Below are positions 9,601-17,381 of a stretch of 64,000 nucleotides of DNA, piece after piece. Both the position numbers and the translations under genes were made by a program. Position 1 is the first letter of the stretch. Every line of letters starts with the position of its first letter. Source of the stretch: Candidatus Flexicrinis proximus. GTDB taxonomy: Bacteria; Chloroflexota; Anaerolineae; Aggregatilineales; Phototrophicaceae. The notes under the pieces are model-generated. The model had not been told where the DNA came from, did no database searches, and saw nothing but the letters and a program-made list of their open reading frames with translations. Location: NCBI GenBank assembly GCA_016712885.1, contig JADJQF010000018.1, positions 62,001 to 126,000 of the forward strand, in the 5' to 3' direction.

Positions 9601-11181
9601 CCAGCGCAGCACGACCTGGCCGACATTGAATACGCCGCCAAGGTCGACCGTCAGGATTTGTTCGTCGTTATACGTACTCGACCAGCGGGTGTTGGGCAGG
9701 CCATCGACCGCCAGTGGCGCATCATAGGCCGTGCTTTCCAGGGTCGTCGCGGCGGCGGCTTTGCCAAGGGCGACGTTGCCACGGTTCGGGTCGACCACCT
9801 GCACGGTGAACCCGGTCTTGCTGGTGTGTCCGGCCGCGTCGACGGCCGTGATTTCGAGGGAGGCCGTACCCGTACTGCCGACCGCAAAGGTCAGCGACAG
9901 CGCTCCGGTTTCGCTGATGGCCGCGCCCACCGTATCCGGGTTGGAGTTCCCGGTGAGTTCGAAGGCCAGCGGCAGCCCTTCGGCGTCGGAGAAGACCGTG
10001 TTCAGGTCGACGTAGTTCTCAATGGCCGGGACATCGTTGTTGACGACCAGGTTTTCGATCGGCGCGGCGATCACCGGAATCCGGTCGATCTCGCCGATGT
10101 CGACCCGCACATTGTCCGGCGCGAGGTTGGAGACGCGCAGCATCCCGGCGGCCGCGTCGAGCATCTTGCCGTGCGGGCTCTCGTAAAACGTCCACGACAG
10201 CGCGCCGGCGTAGCCGTTTTCGAGCAGAAATTCGTAGGTTTCCATGCTGTTGCGAAGCTGCTTGCGCGGCCGGAAGCCCATGCCGAGGTTGGCAATCGCC
10301 TTGGCCGGGAATTCGCCGATCACCAGCGGCTTATCCAGCTCCCAGTGCGAATACGGGTTATGGAACGGCGAAGTGGTCTCGTCGAACCACTCGGGATAGT
10401 AATGCACCTGATAGAAATTGAGCGTGCCGTCGGGGTCTCCGCCCGCCTCGACCAGCCGCGCATCGGTGTAGTAGTTGAAGAAGCCGTCCACGTCGGTCAG
10501 CACCTGCATGTTCCAGGAGCCATTGGTGACCTTGGCGGCGGGATCGGCGCGGTGGATCGCCCCGGCCAGCAGGTTGACGAACTGCTGGATCGACGCCATA
10601 TCGGTGCGGACGTCCGTCCAGCCCAGATCGGTCGTGCCTTCCGGCTCGTTGAAGATTTCCCACGCCACAATAGCCGGATGTCCGGCCAGCGCCGTCACCA
10701 TCGGCACCAGCGCGTTGTCGATATACGCCTGCGTGTATTCGGGGTTTTCAATCAGCAGCTTGTTCGCGTCGGTCGGGATGCCTTCGCGCGTATTCATCAT
10801 ATCGTGCGACCACAGCGTCGGCATGACCAGAATGCCGCGCTCGTAGGCCAAATCAAGCCCGCGCCGCAGGTTTTCGAGGTCGTTTTCGCCCAGGCCGGTG
10901 ACTTTACCGTCTTCGCCGTAGAGCGGCGACGTGCTGCCGTCGGTGTGCAGCCACCAGCGCAGGGTGTTGCCGCGCGCCGCGGCAATCTCGTCGAGCGCTG
11001 CCACAAAGCGCGGCTCATCGAAGTCGCGCAGGTCGCGGGCAAAGTTGATCCAGGCCAGATTGATGCCGCTCAGGAACAACTGCTGCCCGTTGTGTTCGAC
11101 CAGCGGGCCGGGAACGGCATCCTGCGCGCCCGCTAGTGCGTTTAAGAGGACAACCAGTAATACGAGTACGAACTTGCGCAT
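6640..11181 (-). CDS. Secreted two-headed glycoside hydrolase with carbohydrate-binding modules
   Basis: A 1,513-residue secreted enzyme with two separate catalytic modules. After a signal peptide (1-20, cut near AGAQ) comes a GH5-like TIM barrel (about 30-365) with Glu179 in WEIFNEP and Glu290 in VIGEFPAK. A cadherin-like domain (about 367-464) and an F5/8-type C domain (about 467-597) follow, then two nearly identical 150-residue binding-type repeats (about 627-773 and 787-938, each with ADYWAGGKGVSAA). A DUF5060-like sandwich starts near 958. It leads into a second GH5/clan-A barrel with Glu1240 in WEFWNEVNW and Glu1326 in LIGEFGSPL, and a C-terminal sheet domain. The start is the ATG at 11179-11181, with AGGAG twice upstream. 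It presumably cuts a mannan or related polymer outside the cell for the adjacent transporter. Confidence 0.9.
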   Translation of the reverse strand: MRKFVLVLLVVLLNALAGAQDAVPGPLVEHNGQQLFLSGINLAWINFARDLRDFDEPRFVAALDEIAAARGNTLRWWLHTDGSTSPLYGEDGKVTGLGENDLENLRRGLDLAYERGILVMPTLWSHDMMNTREGIPTDANKLLIENPEYTQAYIDNALVPMVTALAGHPAIVAWEIFNEPEGTTDLGWTDVRTDMASIQQFVNLLAGAIHRADPAAKVTNGSWNMQVLTDVDGFFNYYTDARLVEAGGDPDGTLNFYQVHYYPEWFDETTSPFHNPYSHWELDKPLVIGEFPAKAIANLGMGFRPRKQLRNSMETYEFLLENGYAGALSWTFYESPHGKMLDAAAGMLRVSNLAPDNVRVDIGEIDRIPVIAAPIENLVVNNDVPAIENYVDLNTVFSDAEGLPLAFELTGNSNPDTVGAAISETGALSLTFAVGSTGTASLEITAVDAAGHTSKTGFTVQVVDPNRGNVALGKAAAATTLESTAYDAPLAVDGLPNTRWSSTYNDEQILTVDLGGVFNVGQVVLRWEAAFGLNYEIQVWDGQAWQTVIAEPNSDGQIDDLALPEPVDTRYIRMNGHVRGTEWGFSLWEFEVYGTSVESGDAALETTPPDLAVVETNEQPAATGAETVLHTFEADTEGFLLADYWAGGKGVSAAEGALALALVTTGGSWQEGGVYVQPAGGADWSAYGQLSVDIFVPEGGDGFLSQIFVKTGADWTWANTGDTPLMAGEWTTVTADLSALGELTAVGEYGIKVGSSTAVFDGSVLIDNLRLIAVEQAAPAGDGEMASEETVLNTFDADAEGFQLADYWAGGKGVSAADGTLVLALVTTGGGTWQEGGVFVQPAGGADWSEYAELSVDIYLPEGADGFLSQIFMKTGTDWTWTNTPDTALVAGAWTTVTADLSAMGDLGAVGEYGIKIGTSQTAFEGQALIDNIRLVRKTAAAAPAGPVTPSVTAITAVTPLQASVAQYGMIEFAVEMDAAYNNPYDPTEIRLDGRFTSPSGEVVLVPGFYFEDHAYLRGIPVSTGETSWRVRFTPVESGDYSYRIIATTLSGSARSSAGSFAVTASDNPGFVRVDSRNPRYMAFDNGAPYYPIGLNIGWSTGDTIADYTTWLDGLSGAGGNFMRVWMAPWDMAIEWIDTGLGNYDNRQAAAYELDRVVQLAAERDVYMMLSLLNHGQFSTSTNPQWDENPYNSANGGPCDEPACFADNPDAVRLWNQRLRYIVARWGYSPNIMSWEFWNEVNWTPLAGEAVLGPWIQRSAAVIRNLDPYDHLLTTSGSRITDAEVWKDLDYTQDHYYDMPDLQRLFNNVAPEWAAAYPDKPYLIGEFGSPLEIDREGVLIHLGIWSAVMNGASGTGMTWWWDTYVQPNALWNDLFRGISAYLAGEDLAAERWRLAGAEFADRTAARVYGLQTDDTALLWVSSRSYSNTYLQKAYNDNLRNQAADPYDFTFPPVEGSVLVVDGLTDGAYTIEIWNTVLGYVIQTMDAQSAGGSLTVALPQFTKDLALKVKSGTK

Positions 11182-11280
11182 ACAAAAACTCCTGTAACTC
11201 CTAAGGGTTCCAACCAGCGGCGGCACCCGCGGGATGCGCGGCTCCGCCGCCTCAGTTCTCAAGTCTTCAACCGGCGAATT

Positions 11281-12195
11281 TCAGCCTTTCAACCCGGTCA
11301 TGGCGATTCCCCGCACAAACTGCTTCTGGAAGGCGAGGAATAACACCAGCGTCGGGACCGATACCAGCAGCGCGGCCACCATTACGATCCCGAGGTCGAC
11401 CGGCGGCGAGTAGGGATCGACCATCGCCGACATGACCAGCGGCAGCGTCCGCATCTGGTCGGATTGCAGCACGACCGATGGCCAGACAAGGTTATTCCAC
11501 TCGCCCAGGAACAGGAACAGTCCCATCGCCACCATCGCCGGCACGACCAGCGGCAGCATGATCTGCCACCAGATCCGCAGCTCACCCGCGCCGTCCACCC
11601 GCGCCGCGTCGACCAGTTCATCGGGAATCGACAGCATGTACTGGCGCAGGAAGAACAGCGTGTAGGCGCGCGGAATGGCCGGGATGATCATCGCCCAGAA
11701 CGTGTCGATCCAGCCGAAGTCTTTGACGATCAGGAAGCCGGGGATCAGCGTCACCTGCCACGGCACCATCATCGAGCCGAGAATCACGATGAACAGGAAA
11801 TTCCGGCCGGGGAATCGATGCTTGGCCAGCACGTAGGCCGCCAGCGAGGCCACCAGCAGGCCGATCACCGTGTTTACCGCCGCGACGAATACGCTGTTGC
11901 CGTAATAGCGCATGAAGCCGCCCGGCGTATCCGGGTAGCGCTGGAACAACCCGCGGATTTGCTGGATATTCGGCGCATCCGGCGTCCACTCTGCATTGTA
12001 GAAGTTGTCCAGCGTCGGGTTCTCGATATAAAAGCGCGGCGGCACGGCCTGCAGTTCCGGCAGGCTCTTGAAGGCGCCGATGACCATCCAGTAATACGGA
12101 ATGATCATCAGGACTGCGGCCAGCAGCACCACGGTATAGGGCAGAAACCTGAAAACGCGGTCGGACACTGTTGGGGGTGCGATAACCGTATTCAT
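11281..12195 (-). CDS. Carbohydrate ABC transporter permease (MalG-type, CUT1)
   Basis: This is an inner-membrane subunit of a sugar importer, 304 residues with six predicted transmembrane segments (the first at about 19-40). The cytoplasmic EAA loop that docks the ATPase reads DAARVDGAGELRIWWQIMLP (about 195-214). The C-terminus (AFQKQFVRGIAMTGLKG) matches the MalG class. It starts 1 bp after the partner permease gene ends, so the two are cotranscribed and probably translationally coupled. The substrate is inferred from context to be a mannose-containing oligosaccharide. Confidence 0.94.
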   Translation of the reverse strand: MNTVIAPPTVSDRVFRFLPYTVVLLAAVLMIIPYYWMVIGAFKSLPELQAVPPRFYIENPTLDNFYNAEWTPDAPNIQQIRGLFQRYPDTPGGFMRYYGNSVFVAAVNTVIGLLVASLAAYVLAKHRFPGRNFLFIVILGSMMVPWQVTLIPGFLIVKDFGWIDTFWAMIIPAIPRAYTLFFLRQYMLSIPDELVDAARVDGAGELRIWWQIMLPLVVPAMVAMGLFLFLGEWNNLVWPSVVLQSDQMRTLPLVMSAMVDPYSPPVDLGIVMVAALLVSVPTLVLFLAFQKQFVRGIAMTGLKG

Positions 12196-12196
12196 C

Positions 12197-13387
12197 TTAG
12201 TACGCCTCGTTCGAGCGCCCGACGCGCAGATTGATCAGAGTGAGGACCATGATGATGCCGAACAGCACCAGCGCGATCGATGACGCGTAGCCCAGTTGGA
12301 ACAGCCGGAAACCGCGTTCATACAGGTAGCCGACGATCGTCAGCGCCGAGTCGAGGACGCCGCCCATCCCCTGCGCGGCCTGCGCGAACAGGATGTAGAC
12401 GGCATCGAATACCTGAAACGAGCCGATAATTCCCGTAATCGTCAAGAACACGGTCGTCGGGCGCAGCAGCGGCAGGGTGATGTGCCAGAATTTGTCGCGC
12501 GTTGATGCGCCGTCGACGGTCGCCGCTTCGTAGAGTTCCGCGGGGATACTTTGCAGTCCCGCCAAATATAAGATCATGTTGTAGCCGATGCCGCCCCAGA
12601 TCGCCATGAACACCAGAATTGGCATTGTCCAGTTCGCGTCGTTCAGAAACGGGATCACCTCCGTCGCGCCCATCTGCAGCCGCATCGAATTGACCAGCCC
12701 ATAGGATTGTCCGCGGAAGATCCAGCCCCAGACCACCGTGACCGCCACGCCTGCCGTCACCGAAGGCAGGAAGAACAGCGTCCGCAGGATCATGTTGGTT
12801 GCCGATTGACCTTGCAGCACCAGCGCCAGGAACAGCCCGCCGACCAGCCGCGCGACGACCGAAAACATGACGAAAATCGAGGTGTTGTAGATCGCGGTCC
12901 AGAAACGCGGGTCAATCGCGCCGATAATCAGTTTGTTGTAGTCGTCCGTATACAGCACCTTCCATTCGCTGTAGCCATCGGTCAGGACGTTTTTCGGGTT
13001 TTCATACGATGGGGCGCAGGTCTCGCCCTCCGCGATCTGCGCCTGTGCCACGGTGGCCGTGTACTTGCGGCGCCCGCACTGGAACATGATCTCGACGCTG
13101 GCCTCGTCCACCTGCCTGGGGATCATCCTGAATTCCAGGCTGAGCAGCTGGGTAAAGTTACTAGTCCCGACCCATTCCGGCGCCTGTGTTGGCGAGCCGT
13201 TGTAGTTCGTCATACTCAACCCAGCCGAAATCACAATCGGGATCATCTGAAAGATCACAAATGGGACGAAGAAAACCAGCAGCAGGGTGTACGACGTCCG
13301 GGAGCGCCACATCTGACGGAAGATACCGCCCCGGTGGTCTTGAATAGCCGGGGGTGCTGGGGTGCGTACTGCCGGTGCGATTGCCAT
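12197..13387 (-). CDS. Carbohydrate ABC transporter permease (MalF/UgpA-type, CUT1)
   Basis: This is the second membrane subunit of the importer, about 396 residues and longer than the usual 290-310. The extra length is a periplasmic insert between the first two transmembrane segments (about 75-165) that contains two Cys residues (FQCGRR and GETCAPS). The EAA loop is EAATVDGASTRDKFWHITLP. The start chosen is the ATG at 13385-13387, with an AGGAC ribosome site; a TTG two codons upstream is possible. It lies between the binding-protein gene and the MalG-type permease. Confidence 0.93.
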   Translation of the reverse strand: MAIAPAVRTPAPPAIQDHRGGIFRQMWRSRTSYTLLLVFFVPFVIFQMIPIVISAGLSMTNYNGSPTQAPEWVGTSNFTQLLSLEFRMIPRQVDEASVEIMFQCGRRKYTATVAQAQIAEGETCAPSYENPKNVLTDGYSEWKVLYTDDYNKLIIGAIDPRFWTAIYNTSIFVMFSVVARLVGGLFLALVLQGQSATNMILRTLFFLPSVTAGVAVTVVWGWIFRGQSYGLVNSMRLQMGATEVIPFLNDANWTMPILVFMAIWGGIGYNMILYLAGLQSIPAELYEAATVDGASTRDKFWHITLPLLRPTTVFLTITGIIGSFQVFDAVYILFAQAAQGMGGVLDSALTIVGYLYERGFRLFQLGYASSIALVLFGIIMVLTLINLRVGRSNEAY

Positions 13388-13392
13388 AAACA

Positions 13393-13560
13393 AAGTCCTG
13401 AATAAGAAGTGAAAAGAAGTGGACGGAAGCGGCGAGAGGTGAACCGAAGTAGGCCGAGATTGGCGGAAGCGATGAGGGATGATGGGCGAGAGAAGGGCTA
13501 ATCCTCTCTCCCGCCACGTCTATGCCCTCATCACTTCGCTTCACTTCAGATCCAGGACTT
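13393..13560. repeat. Long inverted repeat of the GAAGTGA family
   Basis: The gap between binding-protein and permease genes is an imperfect inverted repeat. The outer arms AAGTCCTGAAT (13394 on) and ATCCAGGACTT (13550-13560) overlap the edges of the genes. The inner arms GAAGTGAAAAGAAGTG (13406-13421) and CACTTCGCTTCACTTC (13532-13547) match at 14 of 16 positions. A GGGCGAGAGAAGG...CCTCTCTCCCGCC pair lies inside. It may act as an intra-operon processing or attenuation structure. Related elements lie at 20520-20570 and 39782-39936. Confidence 0.65.
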
Positions 13561-14803
13561 AGCCGCCGTAGGTCTCCAGCGCGGCGTCCAGAACCTCCTG
13601 CAGCTCGGCCAACGCGTCTTCAAATGCCGCGCCTTCGAACAGCACGCTTTGCAGGATCAGGTTGACATCGGCATTCGATTCTTCCCATCCCGGGCAGTTG
13701 GGCGGCGGGGTGGTCGAGCCGAGCTGGGCGGCAATCGGGCCAGCCAGTTCTTCGCCGCCGGCAATCGCGACGCTGTTGACGGTCTGCGGGGGCAGCCACA
13801 GCGAGCTCAGGTTGAAGTTGTTTGCGGCGATGGCTGCGGCGGCTTCAGGGGTTTGCAGCCATTTGATGAACTGCCACGCTTCGTCGACCTTGGTCGAATA
13901 CGAGAAGATACCGATGCCCTTGCCGCCGACGAACGAGGCGTTGTTACCGGCCGGGCCAACCGGCATCGGGGCGATTCCCCACTTGCCCGCCAGGTCGGGG
14001 TACGACGGATCGATACCGAGCGCGGCCCATTCGCCTTCGAACAGGATCGACACTTCGCCGGTGGAGAAACCCGCCGTGCTGGCCTGTTCCTGCGGGAACC
14101 CGTAGGTGTCGTACAGCTCGGTGTAGAACTCAAGCGCGGTCAGACCGGCTTCGCTGTTGACCGCCGAGGCGCTGCAATCGTCGGCATACCACGCGCCGCC
14201 GGCCTGCGCCAGGAACGGCTGGAAGCTCAGCCACGAGGCATGGCCCCAGCCGAAGCCGCCGCTGCCCAGCCCGGCAGCGTCGAGGGCTTCAAGCGCCGCC
14301 GCCAGTTCTTCCCAGGTCGCCGGCGGGGCATCGAATCCGGCCTGCGCGAGGTTGTCCTTGAGGTAGTACATCACCATGACATCCTGATTGTACGGTACGC
14401 CGTAGATCGCGCCGTCGACGCCGATGATGCCCTTCACGAATTCTGGATTATTGCCTTCCAGCAGCGCCGGGACTTCGTCCGCGAAGGCCGCGCTGCTCAG
14501 GTCGACCAGGCCGCCGACGCCGCCCAGCGAAATACCCCACGACATGCCACCCGCATACATATCCGCGCCGGAACCACTGTTGATGGCGGTCAGGTAACGC
14601 GAATAGGCATCACCCCAGCCCACGGCTTCGACCGTGACGGCAATGCCGGTTTCGGCCGTGAAGGCTTCAGCCGCCGCGGCCAGCGTTGTCGCATCGTTCT
14701 CGCCGCCGGTGATCCAGATCGTAAGTCCATCTTGCATGTGTGCGGGGACGGCGATTGCCAATATGAACAGCATCGCCACAATGAGAATCTTGTGGGTTTT
14801 CAT
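13559..14803 (-). CDS. Extracellular sugar-binding protein of ABC transporter (SBP family 1)
   Basis: This 414-residue protein captures the sugar ligand outside the membrane and hands it to the permeases. The N-terminus is a Sec signal (about 1-22, no lipobox Cys). The mature start (GLTIWITGGENDATTLAAA) and the segment TAINSGSGADMYAG are classic for CUT1 binding proteins. Aromatic residues in WGHASWLSF and WLPPQTVNS may stack on sugar rings. The gene has an AAGGAG-like site before the ATG at 14801-14803 and lies 133 bp downstream of the lacI-type regulator. It therefore has room for its own promoter or shares the regulator's. Confidence 0.93.
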   Translation of the reverse strand: MKTHKILIVAMLFILAIAVPAHMQDGLTIWITGGENDATTLAAAAEAFTAETGIAVTVEAVGWGDAYSRYLTAINSGSGADMYAGGMSWGISLGGVGGLVDLSSAAFADEVPALLEGNNPEFVKGIIGVDGAIYGVPYNQDVMVMYYLKDNLAQAGFDAPPATWEELAAALEALDAAGLGSGGFGWGHASWLSFQPFLAQAGGAWYADDCSASAVNSEAGLTALEFYTELYDTYGFPQEQASTAGFSTGEVSILFEGEWAALGIDPSYPDLAGKWGIAPMPVGPAGNNASFVGGKGIGIFSYSTKVDEAWQFIKWLQTPEAAAAIAANNFNLSSLWLPPQTVNSVAIAGGEELAGPIAAQLGSTTPPPNCPGWEESNADVNLILQSVLFEGAAFEDALAELQEVLDAALETYGG

Positions 14804-14936
14804 TGAAACTCCTTATAGGGTTGGACTAAATAGCGGAACGAGAGATGCGGTTTTCTGCGCTGTGGTGTGTTCTGACGGGCGGCCTGCCTTTCCCTTTTCG
14901 AACCCTCTGACCCGGAATCGACGCCGTCACGCGGCG

Positions 14937-15971
14937 CTAGTCCCCAATCTGACGCACGCTCTCCCGCGCGATGAGATGCGTCGTGACGACCGCCTTCACG
15001 GCGGAGCGTTCTGGCTCGCTGGCGCGGTCGCGCAGCATCCGCATCGCCAGCGTCCCCATCAGGACTTTGTCGACGTGGATGGTCGTGAGCGGTGGCATGA
15101 CCTCCTGGGCGAGGTCGATGTTGTCGAAGCCGACGATCGAGATGTCGCCGGGGACAGAGTAGCCTAACTGGCGCACGGCGTTCATCGCGCCGACGGCTGT
15201 ATTGTCATTGCAGGCGAAGACCGCGGTGATCTTCGGATCGCGCCGGAGCAGGCGGATGGTGGCCTCGAAGGCGTCTGGGCGCTCCAGTGTCCCGTCTTCG
15301 ATATGTTGGTCGGTGATGCCATTCGCGGCCAGCGCGGCCTGATAGCCACGGCGGCGCTCAAGGACGCTCGGGTATGAATATGGGTTGCTGCCGATCAGGC
15401 CGATATGGCGGTGGCCGTTGGCGACCAGGTGGTTGACGGCGGTTTCCGCCCCGTGGAAATTGTCGATCAGCACACTGTCGAACACGGCATCCGCCGACGT
15501 ATAGGCATCGACGAGGACGATATTTCGCCCTGTGCGCCGGCTGATGTCGACGATCGTCTCTTCAAGAAATGCGCCCACCACGATCACGCCATCGACCACG
15601 TCGTTAAGCAGCATGGCCGGCCAGTTGAGCGTGTAATTGCGCTTGTCGACCTCGACATTGGCGTACATCAGGTTGATATTGTTCCGCTGGCACTCGTGCT
15701 CCACGCCGGCGATAACCGATGAATAGAACGGGTTGACCGCCAGCATTTCACCGTCGCGGCGTTTGGTCAGCAGCCCGACGGTGGTCAGTTGCGGCACGAA
15801 CGGCGTGTTGAGGGTCACCCGCTGCTGGTATCCGAGGGCGCTCGCCGCACTCAAGACGCGCTCGCGGGTTTCCGACGATACGTTGGGCTTATTGTTCAGA
15901 ACTTGCGAAACCGTGCTCAGGGCGACATCGGCCAGTTTTGCGATGTCGCGCAGCGTAACTTCTTTTGCCAT
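14937..15971 (-). CDS. LacI family transcriptional regulator
   Basis: This is a sugar-responsive repressor, 344 residues from the chosen ATG at 15969-15971. A GTG seven codons upstream is an alternative. The N-terminal LacI helix-turn-helix (VTLRDIAKLADVALSTVSQVLN) is followed by the hinge and a periplasmic-binding-type domain ending with PPLTTIHVDKVLMG and a dimer-type C-terminus. It is the first gene of the transporter/glycosidase block on the minus strand and probably controls it. Two inverted repeats in its upstream region (15986-16006 and 16119-16138) are candidate operators. Confidence 0.93.
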   Translation of the reverse strand: MAKEVTLRDIAKLADVALSTVSQVLNNKPNVSSETRERVLSAASALGYQQRVTLNTPFVPQLTTVGLLTKRRDGEMLAVNPFYSSVIAGVEHECQRNNINLMYANVEVDKRNYTLNWPAMLLNDVVDGVIVVGAFLEETIVDISRRTGRNIVLVDAYTSADAVFDSVLIDNFHGAETAVNHLVANGHRHIGLIGSNPYSYPSVLERRRGYQAALAANGITDQHIEDGTLERPDAFEATIRLLRRDPKITAVFACNDNTAVGAMNAVRQLGYSVPGDISIVGFDNIDLAQEVMPPLTTIHVDKVLMGTLAMRMLRDRASEPERSAVKAVVTTHLIARESVRQIGD

Positions 15972-15985
15972 AAAGCGCTCACTTT

Positions 15986-16006
15986 CGAACACATAAAAAT
16001 TGTTCG
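15986..16006. promoter_or_regulatory. Inverted repeat upstream of lacI-type gene, candidate operator
   Basis: CGAACA and TGTTCG arms are separated by nine AT-rich bases. The site lies 15 bp before the regulator's ATG, in the region where an autoregulatory operator would be expected. An additional near-palindrome CGAATATATCG lies at 16019-16029. Assignment is by position and symmetry only. Confidence 0.4.
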
Positions 16007-16118
16007 TAAAACATATCTCGAATATATCGTGGAAATCTCGGGAGTCAAGAATCTGGCATTAGGAATCAAGTACTCCTTTCACTGAAACGCGGGGTTGAGG
16101 CGAACTCGAACAGATAAA

Positions 16119-16138
16119 ACAAGTACGAAAACACTTGT
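16119..16138. promoter_or_regulatory. Inverted repeat, second candidate operator
   Basis: ACAAGT and ACTTGT arms are separated by eight bases (acgaaaac) about 150 bp upstream of the regulator gene. The intergenic stretch 15993-16213 is unusually AT-rich for this window, consistent with a promoter region on the minus strand. Confidence 0.35.
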
Positions 16139-16213
16139 GCATTTTGTCACAATTGCGAGGTATCGTGACTGTACCGCTTGCGGTTCGAACAGCAGCAGCT
16201 TGTTTCGAAATAC

Positions 16214-16247
16214 GCCCCCAGGGTTACGGTTCCGCAATCCTGGGGGC
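16214..16247 (-). terminator. Hairpin after alpha/beta hydrolase gene
   Basis: A perfect 9-bp stem GCCCCCAGG/CCTGGGGGC with a 16-base loop lies 32 bp past the stop of the hydrolase gene at 16279 and before the lacI promoter region. In the minus direction it is followed by GTATTTCG, only weakly T-rich, so it may be an imperfect intrinsic terminator. Confidence 0.55.
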
Positions 16248-16278
16248 GCATGGCTGTCCGAGCTGGAAATCGCTGCGC

Positions 16279-17268
16279 TCAGCGCAGGTCTTTCTTTAGC
16301 TGGGCGAGCGCGGCGGCGTACATATCCGGCGTATAGGCGTGTTTGATCCCTTCATAGACGACCGTTTCGAACTGCGCCGGCACGCCGTACAGCGTATAGA
16401 CACGCTGGGTATACGCGTCGATCTTGCGCACGCCTTCGAACGGCGAAAGCGGGTCGCTGTCGCCGATCAGGATGAGCTGCGAACGGGGGGCGACAAGGCT
16501 GGTCAGGATCTCCATATCCACGCCGGACACGAGCGCGCCCGGCACAAAGTAGTAGACGCTGTGGCCGGTGAAATCACCGGCGGCCGCGAAATCGGCGTAG
16601 CGGGTCATCTGCGCGACGGGAATGACCGACTTGACGCGGCTGTCCAGCGCGCCGAGCCAGGTTGCACGCGATCCGCCCAGGCTCATGCCGGTGATCGCCA
16701 CGCGGGTGGGATCGACTTCCGGGCGGGAGAGCAGCAGATTAAGCCCGAGCTGGTCGTCGCGGACGATCATGCCCCACAGTGTCTTTCCTTCCCAGAGATG
16801 GCGCTTGAACCACGCGGTTTCGACTTCGCGTCCCGCCGGCATCGGCCCGCCTGGCCCCTGGGTCTGGCGGGCGCCAAACGCGTAGCAGTCGATCGCCATC
16901 ACGACATAGCCCGCCGCCATAAAATCAGCCACCGGAGATTTACCCATCGGGCTTTCGCGAAACAGTTCATCTTTGCCGCGGCCGTAGTTTCCGCCGTGCG
17001 CGTGCAGATAGAAGACCGCCGGGGCGGGTTCGGTTACGCCGTCGGGGATCAGGAAATAGCCGTGGACGGTATCGTCGGCGCCGTTGTGGAACGAGAAGGT
17101 TTCCAGCGTGTAGCCTTCGCGTTGTTCGACGCTGTGGGTGGTCGGAGCGGGGATGAACAGCGGCGGCAGATCACCCAGCAGGCGGTTGAACGTCTCGAGC
17201 GCGGACTCGCGTTGTGCCGTCCAGACGGCCAGGGTCTCGGGAACCGGGAAGGGATAAGTGTCGGTCAA
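16279..17268 (-). CDS. Alpha/beta hydrolase (esterase-like)
   Basis: This is a cytoplasmic alpha/beta-hydrolase-fold enzyme of about 329 residues. The nucleophile elbow is GMSLGGS, with the oxyanion-hole strand FYLHAHGGNYG before it, an acid candidate in GDSDPLSPF and a His in KHAYTPDM near the C-terminus, giving a complete triad. It resembles acetyl-esterase/dienelactone-hydrolase relatives; removal of acyl groups from sugars is plausible beside the glycosidase block but not proven. The start is set at the TTG at 17266-17268 because GAGG lies seven bases upstream; another TTG five codons earlier is possible. Confidence 0.82.
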   Translation of the reverse strand: MTDTYPFPVPETLAVWTAQRESALETFNRLLGDLPPLFIPAPTTHSVEQREGYTLETFSFHNGADDTVHGYFLIPDGVTEPAPAVFYLHAHGGNYGRGKDELFRESPMGKSPVADFMAAGYVVMAIDCYAFGARQTQGPGGPMPAGREVETAWFKRHLWEGKTLWGMIVRDDQLGLNLLLSRPEVDPTRVAITGMSLGGSRATWLGALDSRVKSVIPVAQMTRYADFAAAGDFTGHSVYYFVPGALVSGVDMEILTSLVAPRSQLILIGDSDPLSPFEGVRKIDAYTQRVYTLYGVPAQFETVVYEGIKHAYTPDMYAAALAQLKKDLR

Positions 17269-17381
17269 TGTAGTGCCTCGCAATCCAAGTAATCGAGCGA
17301 ACGGAGCCCCGTTTGCAGGTCTTGCACGCCCTCTGTCTTAAGCCCATCCCGCAGCGCCGCCAGCAAAACGCGCGCCCGGCC

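Noticed and set aside
8773..11136. 787-codon plus-strand open frame
   Set aside because: Antisense to the two-headed glycosidase, no ribosome site and no domain; produced by high GC third positions.
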